Assembly: GCA_947258975.1 (NCBI GenBank)
Contig: CAMYKK010000005.1
Span: forward strand, 62,001 to 126,000
DNA from: an uncultured Gammaproteobacteria bacterium
GTDB lineage: Bacteria; Pseudomonadota; Gammaproteobacteria; Arenicellales; JAANXG01
Length of the DNA stretch: 64,000 nucleotides
Reading direction: 5' to 3'
Position numbers and translations under genes: made by a program. The number at the start of each line of letters is the position of its first letter. Within the stretch, counting starts at the first letter, position 1. This document shows positions 28,173 through 36,370 of this stretch, one piece after another. The notes under the pieces were generated by a model. It made no database searches and was not told the DNA's origin. It saw nothing but the letters and a program-made list of their open reading frames with translations.

Positions 28173-29150
28173 CTACGTCGTCAACTCGCTTGCAACGTAA
28201 AGGTCAACGCCCTCCGCCACAGATTTAAACTCTGTTGTGTATCCAAGCGAATAAAGCGCAGATATATCCGCTTGGGTAAAACTTTGGTATTTACCGAGCA
28301 GCTTTTCCGGAAACTGAATATAGCGGATAGCTCCTGCTTCAATCAGCTCTTTCGTGCTGCACTTTTTACCTGATGTAGAGTTAATCACCGCTGCCGCGAC
28401 GTTATTGAAACTTTCACTTCGACCTGTCCCGACATTAAAGACCCCACTAGCTTCAGGGCGTTGTAAGAAGAATAGATTGACATCAACCACATCACCAACC
28501 CATACAAAATCACGCTTCTGTTCACCATCAGCGTATCCATTACTTCCTTGAAATAAATTTACGTAACCATCTTTTTTATATTGCTGTTGAAAGTGGTAAG
28601 CGACTGACGCCATTCCACCTTTATGCCATTCGCCGGGCCCATACACATTAAAATATCGCAGCCCCACCACTTGCGAATGCATCGTAACCATCCGACGCCG
28701 GATATGTTGATCAAACAACAACTTTGAGTACGCATAGATATTCAAGGCATTTTCATTTCGCGCAGTCTCGGTGAAAGTTTGGTTCGCGCCGTACACCGAC
28801 GCTGACGACGCATATATGAACGGAATTCCACGTTCATCACAGAATTCAAACAATTCCCTCGAATACGTGTAATTATTGCTCATCATGTAACGCCCATTCG
28901 TTTCCATGGTGTTGGAGCAGGCTCCTTGATGAAAAACAACTTCCACATTTTGCAGCGCGCGCCGAGTTTGAAGCAACCCAAGAAAATCGTTTTTATCTAT
29001 AAAATCTTCGATTGAACAATGTTCAAGGTTGCGGTATTTGTCCGCCTTTTCCAAATTATCAACCACTAACACATCGTCAACACCACGATTGTTCAGACCC
29101 TTAATCAGGTTTGACCCAATAAATCCCGCACCTCCGGTAACGATAATCAT
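28173..29150 (-). CDS. hldD: ADP-L-glycero-D-manno-heptose 6-epimerase
   Basis: Last step of ADP-L,D-heptose synthesis for the lipopolysaccharide inner core. It is an extended SDR with [18 protein letters not shown] at the N-terminus, VFHQGACSNTMETNGRYMM, YASSASVYG, the catalytic YAYSKLLFDQH and LRYFNVYGPGEWHKGGMASV, all typical of HldD. The 325-residue length is normal. It overlaps the kinase gene by four bases. Confidence 0.96.
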   Translation of the reverse strand: MIIVTGGAGFIGSNLIKGLNNRGVDDVLVVDNLEKADKYRNLEHCSIEDFIDKNDFLGLLQTRRALQNVEVVFHQGACSNTMETNGRYMMSNNYTYSRELFEFCDERGIPFIYASSASVYGANQTFTETARNENALNIYAYSKLLFDQHIRRRMVTMHSQVVGLRYFNVYGPGEWHKGGMASVAYHFQQQYKKDGYVNLFQGSNGYADGEQKRDFVWVGDVVDVNLFFLQRPEASGVFNVGTGRSESFNNVAAAVINSTSGKKCSTKELIEAGAIRYIQFPEKLLGKYQSFTQADISALYSLGYTTEFKSVAEGVDLYVASELTT

Positions 29151-30097
29151 GGCTCGTAGTCGTTCAATGCGGCGACCAATTCCAGTTCCGATACTGTCGC
29201 AGTTCCAAGCTTCCCGACCACGATGCCAGCCGCGGTATTAGCAACTGTCAGTTTCTCAGCGTCGTCAAAACCGGCTGCGTGACACAATGCCATCGCGCCG
29301 ATGACGGTATCGCCTGCACCGCTGACGTCATAGACTTCTTTCGCTCGCGCCGGACTGTGTGTCACGGCGCCACTACGGCTTACCAAAGACATCCCTTCGT
29401 GACTTTGTGTAACAAGGAGGTATTCCAGGTTCAGTTCCGATATCAGTTCCAGAGACTTCTCTTTTAATGAACGAGCATCAGTAATCTCTCCAACTACGCG
29501 CTGCAGTTCAACGAAATTTGGTGTGATCATCGTCGCCCCATAGTACTGCGAGAAATCAGCACCCTTTGGATCAATGAGTACCGGAACATCTTCTTGTCGC
29601 GCAGCCGTAATCATCTCCTTAATGTGCTTCAATCCGCCTTTAGCATAGTCTGAAATTACAACGACGTGTACGCCGCTCAATCGTTCCACGAGATCGCTCA
29701 GACATCGAGAAAGTATTTCGTGGCTCGGGCGCGTGTCAAAATCCGCACGCAATAGCTGTTGGTTGCGCGAGACCATCCTCAATTTAACGGTCGTATTAAT
29801 GTCGGGGTCGCAATGAAGCAACGCCTCAATACCCGAATCATCGAGCAACTCCCGTATATTAGATCCGGCGTCGTCTTCACCGATAACGGAGAGCAATGTG
29901 CACCTGCCCCCCAGGGACGAAACGTTGCTCGCGACATTAGCCGCACCACCCAGTCTTTCTTCACTTTCGGTGACTCGAATGACGGGAACGGGCGCTTCCG
30001 GTGAGATGCGATCGACGTCACCGAACCAGTACCGGTCAAGCATGACATCGCCGACAACCAATATTTGCAAGTCACCAAATACCCCAGCCTTGAACAT
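29147..30097 (-). CDS. D-glycero-beta-D-manno-heptose-7-phosphate kinase (HldE kinase domain only)
   Basis: PfkB-family kinase that phosphorylates heptose-7-phosphate at C1. Visible motifs are VVGDVMLDRYWFGDVDRISPEAPVPV near the N-terminus, LGGAANVASNVSSLGG, and the PfkB signature DVSGAGDTVIGAMAL near the C-terminus. The 316-residue protein stops after the kinase domain and lacks the nucleotidyltransferase half of E. coli HldE. A separate HldC-type gene would have to be elsewhere. It lies between ugd (stop six bases upstream) and hldD (four-base overlap). Confidence 0.94.
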   Translation of the reverse strand: MFKAGVFGDLQILVVGDVMLDRYWFGDVDRISPEAPVPVIRVTESEERLGGAANVASNVSSLGGRCTLLSVIGEDDAGSNIRELLDDSGIEALLHCDPDINTTVKLRMVSRNQQLLRADFDTRPSHEILSRCLSDLVERLSGVHVVVISDYAKGGLKHIKEMITAARQEDVPVLIDPKGADFSQYYGATMITPNFVELQRVVGEITDARSLKEKSLELISELNLEYLLVTQSHEGMSLVSRSGAVTHSPARAKEVYDVSGAGDTVIGAMALCHAAGFDDAEKLTVANTAAGIVVGKLGTATVSELELVAALNDYEP

Positions 30098-30103
30098 GCG
30101 CCT

Positions 30104-31423
30104 TTATCTACCTATTCCGAAGTAATCGAACCCTTTATTCCTGACCTGTTCCGGATCATATATGTTACGACCATCAAAGATGACGCGTCCTCGCATACGC
30201 CTTCCGATCTCGTCGAGATTGGGGCTACGAAAGATACTCCACTCCGTGACCACGACGAGGCCGTCTGCATCTTGAACAGCCTCGTAAGGGTCCGAGGTGA
30301 TGACAAGATCGCCTCGGCTGCCGTAAATACGCCTCGCCTCAGCTTCCGCAACCGGATCAAAAGCCTTCACGTGCGCACCTTCCCGCCACAATCCCTCGAT
30401 AAGTACCCGACTAGGTGCCTCTCTCATGTCGTCGGTATTCGGTTTGAATGCCAACCCCCAAATCGCGAATTGTTTACGTTTCAAATTACCACCAAAATAA
30501 TCACGTATCTTTTCCAGCAGCACGGATTTCTGTCGGTCGTTAACAGATTCTACGGCGTCCAACAACTGCGTCTCCAAGCCTATACCTCTGGCGGTTCGGG
30601 AAAGAGCTTGAACATCTTTAGGAAAACAGGAACCTCCGTATCCACAACCTGGATAAATAAAATGATAACCAATTCTCGGGTCCGATCCGATACCTTTGCG
30701 GACTGCCTCAATATCGGCACCCAGGCGCTCGGCAAGATTTGCCATTTCATTCATGAATGAGATCTTAGTGGCAAGCAGCGCATTCGCCGCGTATTTGGTG
30801 AGTTCGGCCGACGGAACATCCATAACAATGATTCGTTCCCGATTACGGTTGAAAGGCGCGTAGAGGGTTCGCATACAATCAACGGCCCGGGAATCGTTGG
30901 CGCCAATCACAATCCGATCGGGTTTCATATAGTCCTCTATGGCTGCGCCTTCCTTTAGGAATTCCGGATTGGACACAACACTAAAATCTACTGAAACATT
31001 ACGTTTCGATAAGCTACCTTGGATATGATTGCGCACCTTCTCGGAGGTGCCGACCGGCACCGTGGATTTGGTTACTATGATCCGATAGTCATCTAAAAAC
31101 TCACCAATGTCTTCTGCCACTGATAAAACATGACTGAGATCCGCGGTTCCATCTTCGTCGGGTGGCGTACCGACTGCGATGAATATTATTTCGCCATGTC
31201 TAACGCCGTCAGCGATGCTGGTTGAAAATCGTAGTTGTCCAGTGGCCGTATTCGACTCGACCATGGACGCCAGTCCAGGTTCATAGATCGGAAGCCGGCC
31301 CGCTTGCAACATCTCTATTTTCGTTTTGTCCGCATCGACACATAGCACGGTATTACCCACGTCTGCCAGGCAGACACCCGACACCAGTCCCACATAACCT
31401 GTTCCAATTACGGTAACTTTCAT
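30104..31423 (-). CDS. ugd: UDP-glucose 6-dehydrogenase
   Basis: Oxidises UDP-glucose to UDP-glucuronate with two NAD. The 439-residue protein has [20 protein letters not shown] at the start, [32 protein letters not shown] and the catalytic-Cys segment [18 protein letters not shown], the UDP-glucose type rather than the UDP-HexNAc type. The ATG at 31423 is chosen over a TTG frame extending to 31456, which lacks the family start. A promoter lies at 31477-31504, so this is the likely first gene of the long operon. Confidence 0.95.
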   Translation of the reverse strand: MKVTVIGTGYVGLVSGVCLADVGNTVLCVDADKTKIEMLQAGRLPIYEPGLASMVESNTATGQLRFSTSIADGVRHGEIIFIAVGTPPDEDGTADLSHVLSVAEDIGEFLDDYRIIVTKSTVPVGTSEKVRNHIQGSLSKRNVSVDFSVVSNPEFLKEGAAIEDYMKPDRIVIGANDSRAVDCMRTLYAPFNRNRERIIVMDVPSAELTKYAANALLATKISFMNEMANLAERLGADIEAVRKGIGSDPRIGYHFIYPGCGYGGSCFPKDVQALSRTARGIGLETQLLDAVESVNDRQKSVLLEKIRDYFGGNLKRKQFAIWGLAFKPNTDDMREAPSRVLIEGLWREGAHVKAFDPVAEAEARRIYGSRGDLVITSDPYEAVQDADGLVVVTEWSIFRSPNLDEIGRRMRGRVIFDGRNIYDPEQVRNKGFDYFGIGR

Positions 31424-31476
31424 ACGATTTATTTCCGGATCAATACGCAACCACAAGCGTGATTGGCGGAGGCGTT

Positions 31477-31504
31477 ATTATCCTTTTTTTTTCTAGCGTG
31501 TCGA
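31477..31504 (-). promoter_or_regulatory. Sigma70-type promoter for ugd, with A9 tract in the spacer
   Basis: On the minus strand TCGACA (31499-31504; five of six to TTGACA) and GATAAT (31477-31482; five of six to TATAAT) are separated by 16 bases. Nine of those 16 are consecutive A (31484-31492). Transcription would start near 31470, about 47 bases before the ugd ATG. The run of A may vary in length and alter spacing. Confidence 0.6.
31484..31492 (-). repeat. A9 homopolymer tract in the ugd promoter spacer
   Basis: Nine T on the plus strand (A on the transcribed sense) lie between the -35 and -10 boxes of the ugd promoter. One added base would give the ideal 17-base spacing; one lost base would give 15. 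Confidence 0.85.
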
Positions 31505-31528
31505 GTGGATCAGTGATTTGGTAAGTAT

Positions 31529-31553
31529 GGGGGAGCGCGAATGACGCTCCCCC
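31529..31553 (-). terminator. Strong hairpin downstream of comEA
   Basis: A perfect nine-base-pair stem, GGGGGAGCG and CGCTCCCCC, with a seven-base loop begins 24 bases after the comEA stop codon. There is no U-rich tail on the minus strand, so it is not a textbook intrinsic terminator. It may still stop or stabilise the comEA transcript and insulate the ugd promoter. Confidence 0.6.
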
Positions 31554-31576
31554 TAACAACCTACGTCACGCAAGCG

Positions 31577-31855
31577 CTACTTCTGCGGCGGAATCTTTGA
31601 TCGTAAGACAATGTCTTTCTGGTTGCGCTCCAACATCTTAGAACCAACGCCTCTCACATTTAGAAGCTCATCAATGGATTGGAAAGGACCATTTTGCTTG
31701 CGATACTCTACAATCGCCGCTGCGATCGCAGGCCCCACTCCACTCAATGATTTCGCCAACTTGTCAGCGTCCGCCGAATTGACGTCTACGGGTGCGGCAT
31801 ATGAACTGAGGGAGGTGACTAGCAGAAAGGCAAAGGGTAAGACTAGCTTTTTCAT
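31577..31855 (-). CDS. ComEA-family helix-hairpin-helix protein
   Basis: Small exported DNA-binding protein; ComEA-like proteins hold incoming DNA in the periplasm during natural transformation. The 92-residue product has a clear signal peptide (MKKLVLPFAFLLVTSLSSYAA) followed by VDVNSADADKLAKSLSGVGPAIAAAIVEYR and SIDELLNVRGVGSKMLE, the paired helix-hairpin-helix of the family. AAGGAG lies ten bases before the ATG. It has its own likely promoter and terminator. Many such short proteins exist in non-competent bacteria, so a competence role is not proven. Confidence 0.88.
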   Translation of the reverse strand: MKKLVLPFAFLLVTSLSSYAAPVDVNSADADKLAKSLSGVGPAIAAAIVEYRKQNGPFQSIDELLNVRGVGSKMLERNQKDIVLRSKIPPQK

Positions 31856-31892
31856 CCTTAAATCTCCTTGTTTCCATGTTATTACAACTTTT

Positions 31893-31911
31893 ACACTGCG
31901 ACTAGCAGTGT
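31893..31911. repeat. Inverted repeat in the comEA leader
   Basis: ACACTGC and GCAGTGT form a perfect seven-base-pair inverted repeat with a five-base loop, between the -10 box and the comEA ribosome-binding site. It may be an operator or a leader stem-loop. There is no T tract next to it on the minus strand. Confidence 0.4.
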
Positions 31912-31914
31912 GGG

Positions 31915-31945
31915 ATTATCTTAACGGAATTATCAGGAATGTCAA
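31915..31945 (-). promoter_or_regulatory. Promoter for comEA
   Basis: A perfect TTGACA (31940-31945) and GATAAT (31915-31920) lie on the minus strand with a long 19-base spacer, directly after the lapB stop codon. The boxes are good, but the spacing is two bases longer than ideal. Confidence 0.45.
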
Positions 31946-31950
31946 TGACG

Positions 31951-33126
31951 TTAGCGTGCTGGTGGGTGCGCCTCATTTATGGGCTTAATGGTTGTCCAGC
32001 CTTTACAACCGGGACAATGCCAGTGCATGGATCTACCGCTGAATCCACACTGTTGGCAGATATAGCCGGAATTAGTATTGATTGTATTTGTCAACACGTT
32101 GTCGATTATGCGATCTCTATCGGTCATTTTATCCTTGCCTGTTTTCCGTAACTCCATCAGATAACGAAAGCCGGTTATAGAGGGATTATCGCCAAGCCAA
32201 TCGGTTAGAAATTCTTCGGCGTCAGCATCACCGTGCTTGCTCCGAAGTTCCTTAACCTTGGCAATCAGCAACTTCGGATTACGCAGTTTGCGCAGAGACT
32301 CGTCTAAAAATTTCTCTAGTCCTTGGTCATCATCGAGACGGCGATACGCGTCCAGGAGCTTATCAATTATCTCGCTGAGAAATTGCGGGTCCTGCTGTTC
32401 GATCGTACGCCAGGTCTGAACCGCCGCACGATAATCGGCGTCGTGATACTGAACTTCTCCCAGTAAGATGATAGCTCGAGTGCACTGGTCATCTTCTTCC
32501 AGAGCATGCTGAATATAATCATTGGCAGTACCGGTCTTTTTGTCGGACAATGCTTGCTCTGCCATCTCACAGTAGTATTGTGCGATGATGTTCGACTGAT
32601 CCTTCCCTATTAGTTTCTCCGATTGTCTGAGCACGGAAATCGCCTTGTTCCACTCCTTTTCCTGTTCGTATAGTTGGGATAGATATCTGAGTGCGGATTC
32701 CGCATGCGCCGGAATATCAACCAATTCTTGAAATAGACTCTCCGCGCGATCGAATAATCCAGCTTTAAAATAATCCTGCGCAAGCTCGTAAAGCGCCTGA
32801 ATTCTTTGACTTTCGCTCAGACTGGGTCGCGCAATCAAATTCTGATGGATCCGGGTGGCGCGTTCCACTTCACCTCTGCGGCGAAACAAATTACCCAGTG
32901 TAAGATGCATCTCGACGGTCTCCGAATCCAGCTCCAAGACCTTGATAAATACCTCGATTGCCTTGTCGGGTTGCTCGTTTAGGAGAAAATTGAGCCCCGT
33001 GAAATACGCGGACGGTAGATTGAATTCTGCCGGCGTCTGCTTGCGTATATCGTCACGTTTTGCTACGAACCAGCCAGATGCAGCTGCCAGTGGCAGCAGC
33101 ACCAACAGCCACACCGGATCAAGCAC
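31951..33126 (-). CDS. lapB: Lipopolysaccharide assembly protein B
   Basis: LapB (YciM) is an inner-membrane-anchored TPR protein that tunes lipopolysaccharide synthesis by promoting LpxC degradation. The 391-residue protein starts with one membrane helix (MLDPVWLLVLLPLAAASGWFV). A series of TPR-like helices covers residues ~35-340, and it ends in a rubredoxin-like metal site, CQQCG ... CPGCKGW. The GTG start overlaps the last base of the lapA stop (TAGTG). The link between this LPS control gene and the LPS biosynthesis operon just downstream is functional as well as positional. Confidence 0.95.
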   Translation of the reverse strand: MLDPVWLLVLLPLAAASGWFVAKRDDIRKQTPAEFNLPSAYFTGLNFLLNEQPDKAIEVFIKVLELDSETVEMHLTLGNLFRRRGEVERATRIHQNLIARPSLSESQRIQALYELAQDYFKAGLFDRAESLFQELVDIPAHAESALRYLSQLYEQEKEWNKAISVLRQSEKLIGKDQSNIIAQYYCEMAEQALSDKKTGTANDYIQHALEEDDQCTRAIILLGEVQYHDADYRAAVQTWRTIEQQDPQFLSEIIDKLLDAYRRLDDDQGLEKFLDESLRKLRNPKLLIAKVKELRSKHGDADAEEFLTDWLGDNPSITGFRYLMELRKTGKDKMTDRDRIIDNVLTNTINTNSGYICQQCGFSGRSMHWHCPGCKGWTTIKPINEAHPPAR

Positions 33127-33422
33127 TAGACATCATCCTTGATCGGCAACGCTCGCAGGTTGTTGACTTCCTGTTCCATTTTTTTCACTTCTCTTTTCGC
33201 TTGCGACAGTCGTCTCCGCGAACGTAATACCCAAGTCAGGGTGAGCAAAACACCCAAGAAAGCACCCGCCGCCAGGACTACCAGCAACAACCATGACATA
33301 GGGCCTGTCCAACCAAGATCGAAATAATACGTGATCGCAACTTCTTGGGGATTCTTCAATGAAAAAGTAATCCCGGCCACAAGAAGAAGCAATATTATTA
33401 ATAGATAAAATAATCGCTTCAT
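33126..33422 (-). CDS. lapA: Lipopolysaccharide assembly protein A
   Basis: Small inner-membrane partner of LapB. The 98-residue product has two hydrophobic helices (LFYLLIILLLLVAGITFSL and MSWLLLVVLAAGAFLGVLLTL) separated by NPQEVAITYYFDLG, then a charged coiled tail, the LapA domain pattern. An ideal GGAGGA four bases upstream fixes the ATG at 33422 over the one at 33434, which would contain that ribosome-binding site within its own codons. It is co-translated with lapB. Confidence 0.92.
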   Translation of the reverse strand: MKRLFYLLIILLLLVAGITFSLKNPQEVAITYYFDLGWTGPMSWLLLVVLAAGAFLGVLLTLTWVLRSRRRLSQAKREVKKMEQEVNNLRALPIKDDV

Positions 33423-33425
33423 CGT

Positions 33426-33431
33426 TCCTCC
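33426..33431 (-). promoter_or_regulatory. Shine-Dalgarno sequence deciding the lapA start
   Basis: GGAGGA on the minus strand lies four bases before the ATG at 33422 and inside the first codons of the alternative upstream frame. Confidence 0.8.
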
Positions 33432-33562
33432 CATTAACGTTCGGTCCGTTAGCTGTTCCGCAAGAATTACCTACATTTTCAGAGACCGGACGTTGGTTTG
33501 CAAGCACCAAACGCGGGTGCGCTGTTCAGTGACGGATCCGTCAACAGTAGGAAAACCGGGCA

Positions 33563-33871
33563 CTACCGGATATCGGAGGCGACATCCACCCTATCACGAA
33601 GCTCTTTTCCTGGTTTGAAATGCGGGACATGTTTATCGGGCACCCCGACAGACGCACCGGTCTTTGGATTTCGACCAACTCGCGCCGGTCGATAGTGGAG
33701 TGAAAAGCTACCAAAGCCCCTGACTTCGATGCGCTCACCATCCGCTAACGCATCCGCCATACTTTCGAGTAATCCCTTCACCGCCAACTCCACATCACGG
33801 TATGCGAGCTGTGGTTGTTCAGCAGCCAGCATTTCTATCATTTCTGACTTCGTTATCGCCGAATCACCCAT
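33563..33871 (-). CDS. ihfB: Integration host factor subunit beta
   Basis: DNA-bending protein that works as a heterodimer with IhfA in transcription, recombination and replication. The sequence [11 protein letters not shown] near the start, [26 protein letters not shown] (the DNA-binding arm with the intercalating Pro region) and [14 protein letters not shown] are diagnostic. At 102 residues the length is normal. The ATG at 33871 adds five residues before the usual MTKSE start, where the codon is ATA. It lies downstream of rpsA as in most gammaproteobacteria. Confidence 0.96.
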   Translation of the reverse strand: MGDSAITKSEMIEMLAAEQPQLAYRDVELAVKGLLESMADALADGERIEVRGFGSFSLHYRPARVGRNPKTGASVGVPDKHVPHFKPGKELRDRVDVASDIR

Positions 33872-33943
33872 GAGATCGGTATAAGGTCATTGGTATAACG
33901 TTCCCAATTTAAAGCCTCAGTGCTCGCATTCATCGTACTGCGG

Positions 33944-35620
33944 TTAAGAATTACTGCTTTTCTCCAATTGCTCCTTTAACTTTTCTCCCAGCGTGGTTGT
34001 CGCCTGAGTTTTGCGTGTGTACTCCTGAATTACTTCGCTTTCTTGCTGTGCCTCAAGCGCCTTTACCGACAACGAGATGCGTCGATTCTTGCGATCGATA
34101 CTCGTCACCTTGGCCTCAACGGCATCACCCACATTGAGCACACTTCGCGCATCTTCCACATGCTCCCGCGACAGCTCCGAGGCCCTCAGGTAGCCTTCTA
34201 TCCCCTGACCCAGGTCGACTGTTCCTCCTTTCGCATCGAGACTTAACACTTGGCCAGTAACGACACTTCCCTTGCTGTGCTCACTAACGTACATGGTGAA
34301 CGGATCCTGAGTTACTTGCTTAATACCTAACGAAATTCGCTCTCGTTCCGGATCGACAGACAGCACAACAGCTTCTACGTCGTCGCCTTTCTTGTACTCC
34401 CTCACCACTTCCTCGCCTGATCTGTCCCAGGACAAATCACTGAGATGGATTAAGCCATCAATCCCCCCTTCCAGCCCGATAAACACGCCGAAATCCGTGA
34501 TCGATTTAATCTGACCGCCAACCTTATCACCTTTGTTCCGGAGCGCTGCAAATTCTTCCCATGGGTTCGGTTTACACTGCTTTATGCCAAGAGATATGCG
34601 TCTGCGCTCCTCATCGATATCCAGAACCATAACTTCGACTTCGTCACCAACGTGGCATACCTTGGTAGGATGAACGTTCTTATTAGTCCAATCCATTTCC
34701 GACACGTGCACCAAACCTTCTACTCCTTCCTCTAATTCAACGAACGCCCCGTAGTCCGTAATATTGGTCACTTTACCGAACACGCGTGTCCCTTCGGGAT
34801 ACCGCCGCGGAAGGTCGACCCACGGGTCTTCACCAAGTTGCTTCATCCCGAGAGAGACGCGATTTCGCTCACGATCAAACTTGAGCACACGCGCCTCGAT
34901 TTCATCACCGACGTTTAACACCTCAGAGGGATGCTTTACACGCCGCCAAGCCAGATCTGTGATGTGTAGCAATCCGTCAATACCGCCAAGGTTTACAAAT
35001 GCGCCATAATCGGTAAGGTTTTTCACGATGCCTTTGACGACCTGTCCTTCCTCCAAATTCGCCAACAGCGCATCACGTTCAGCGCTCAGTTCCGTCTCCA
35101 CCACCGCACGCCGCGAAACGACCACGTTATTACGCCGCCGATCTAGTTTGATCACCTTGAATTCGAGTTCTTTGCCTTCAAGGTATCCCGAATCCTTGAC
35201 TGGCCGGACGTCCACCAACGATCCCGGTAAAAATGCCCGGATTCCCTTGACAGAAACCGTAAATCCGCCCTTCACCTTACCGCTAATGACGCCTTCTACA
35301 ACCGCCTGTTCCTCGAGCGACTTCTCTAACTCATCCCAGGCGCGTTCTCGGCATGCCTTTTCCCGGGACAACCGGGTATGCCCAAATCCGTCCTCCAATG
35401 ACTCGATCGCGACCTCAACGGTGTCACCAATATTGACCGTCAACTCGCCGCTATCATTCAGGAATTGCGAGGCCGGAATCTCAGCTTCGGATTTCAACCC
35501 CGCGTTAACAATGACTAGTTCACCGTCCAGGTCTACTACTTCACCGGTAATTACATCGCCTGGAGTCATCACCCTATTAGAAAAACTAGCCTCGAAAAGC
35601 TCCGCAAAACTGTCTGTCAT
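33944..35620 (-). CDS. rpsA: 30S ribosomal protein S1
   Basis: Binds mRNA at the small ribosomal subunit and helps translation initiation. The protein from the ATG at 35620 (558 residues) starts [13 protein letters not shown] and contains six S1 RNA-binding repeats, seen as successive GxVxxxxxxGxxVxL patterns such as [24 protein letters not shown] and [24 protein letters not shown]. The start is seven bases after the cmk stop, so cmk and rpsA are probably co-transcribed. The annotated start is preferred to a GTG nine codons upstream, which overlaps cmk. Confidence 0.97.
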   Translation of the reverse strand: MTDSFAELFEASFSNRVMTPGDVITGEVVDLDGELVIVNAGLKSEAEIPASQFLNDSGELTVNIGDTVEVAIESLEDGFGHTRLSREKACRERAWDELEKSLEEQAVVEGVISGKVKGGFTVSVKGIRAFLPGSLVDVRPVKDSGYLEGKELEFKVIKLDRRRNNVVVSRRAVVETELSAERDALLANLEEGQVVKGIVKNLTDYGAFVNLGGIDGLLHITDLAWRRVKHPSEVLNVGDEIEARVLKFDRERNRVSLGMKQLGEDPWVDLPRRYPEGTRVFGKVTNITDYGAFVELEEGVEGLVHVSEMDWTNKNVHPTKVCHVGDEVEVMVLDIDEERRRISLGIKQCKPNPWEEFAALRNKGDKVGGQIKSITDFGVFIGLEGGIDGLIHLSDLSWDRSGEEVVREYKKGDDVEAVVLSVDPERERISLGIKQVTQDPFTMYVSEHSKGSVVTGQVLSLDAKGGTVDLGQGIEGYLRASELSREHVEDARSVLNVGDAVEAKVTSIDRKNRRISLSVKALEAQQESEVIQEYTRKTQATTTLGEKLKEQLEKSSNS

Positions 35621-35627
35621 ACTTCTA

Positions 35628-36368
35628 TCATTTGCGTGAGTCTCCACCGGAGCTCGCGCTGGTTACGTTCGTCCATTCAGCCCGTTCACGGACGATTCTA
35701 GGTTGCAATAAATCCAGTACTCGCGACACGACCTCGATAATCTCGAGGTCAGACGTGTCCAACGTAACCGCGTCATCGGCGCCAACGAGCGGCGACGCCT
35801 GACGCTGCGCATCACGGGCATCACGATCCTGGATCACCTGAAAAAGGTGCGCAAGGTTAACATCGAACCCCTTTAACTTCAACTGCTTATAACGCCGTTG
35901 CGCCCGTATGTACGGCGCAGCGGTGAGAAAAATTTTCAACGTCGCGTCCGGAAACACGGTTGTGCCCATATCACGGCCGTCAGCCACCAGGCCGGGCGGG
36001 CGGCGAGCTCGCCTTTGCGCGGCGAGCACAGCGTCCCGGATTCGCGGCTCAGACGCCAGTTTGGACGCCATCTCCCCGATTTCCTCGGTCCGCAACGCCT
36101 GTCCGAGGCACACGCCGTCGACAGTAATCTTAGCGGCCCCTTCCGGGTCCGGGCGGCATGATACCTGCAACTGCGCGGCCTGTTGCGCCGCTCTGTCGAC
36201 GTCTGCGGCATCGATCCCCGCCTCACTCAAAGTAAACGCCAGCGCCCTGTAGATGGCACCACTATCCAAATACTGCCAACCTAGTCGCAGCGCACAGATT
36301 TGTCCTACAGTGCCCTTTCCGGACCCACTCGGTCCATCCAAACACAGCACCGGCACCTTGGACGACAT
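35628..36368 (-). CDS. cmk: Cytidylate kinase
   Basis: Phosphorylates CMP and dCMP. The P-loop is [13 protein letters not shown] near residue 11, with [25 protein letters not shown] and the C-terminal [19 protein letters not shown], all typical of Cmk. The ATG at 36368 is preceded by AGGTG and lies three bases after the aroA stop. The order aroA-cmk-rpsA-ihfB is conserved in gammaproteobacteria. Confidence 0.96.
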   Translation of the reverse strand: MSSKVPVLCLDGPSGSGKGTVGQICALRLGWQYLDSGAIYRALAFTLSEAGIDAADVDRAAQQAAQLQVSCRPDPEGAAKITVDGVCLGQALRTEEIGEMASKLASEPRIRDAVLAAQRRARRPPGLVADGRDMGTTVFPDATLKIFLTAAPYIRAQRRYKQLKLKGFDVNLAHLFQVIQDRDARDAQRQASPLVGADDAVTLDTSDLEIIEVVSRVLDLLQPRIVRERAEWTNVTSASSGGDSRK

Positions 36369-36370
36369 CG

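Noticed and set aside
30065-30760. 231-residue plus-strand frame opposite ugd
   Set aside because: Antisense to the UDP-glucose dehydrogenase; no recognisable domain or start signal.
31481-31495. T-run as an intrinsic terminator on the plus strand
   Set aside because: No plus-strand gene ends here and no hairpin precedes it. It is better explained as the spacer of the minus-strand ugd promoter.
33531-33542. Perfect 12-base palindrome GACGGATCCGTC between ihfB and lapA
   Set aside because: No T-run for a terminator and no second copy seen. Too short to support an operator claim.
33872-33900. Possible promoter with TTGGGA and TATACC just before ihfB
   Set aside because: It would start transcription at the ATG itself, giving a leaderless mRNA. 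The boxes are weak, so chance is more likely.
35028-35639. 203-residue Ser/Thr-rich plus-strand frame opposite rpsA
   Set aside because: Low-complexity shadow of the S1 gene.
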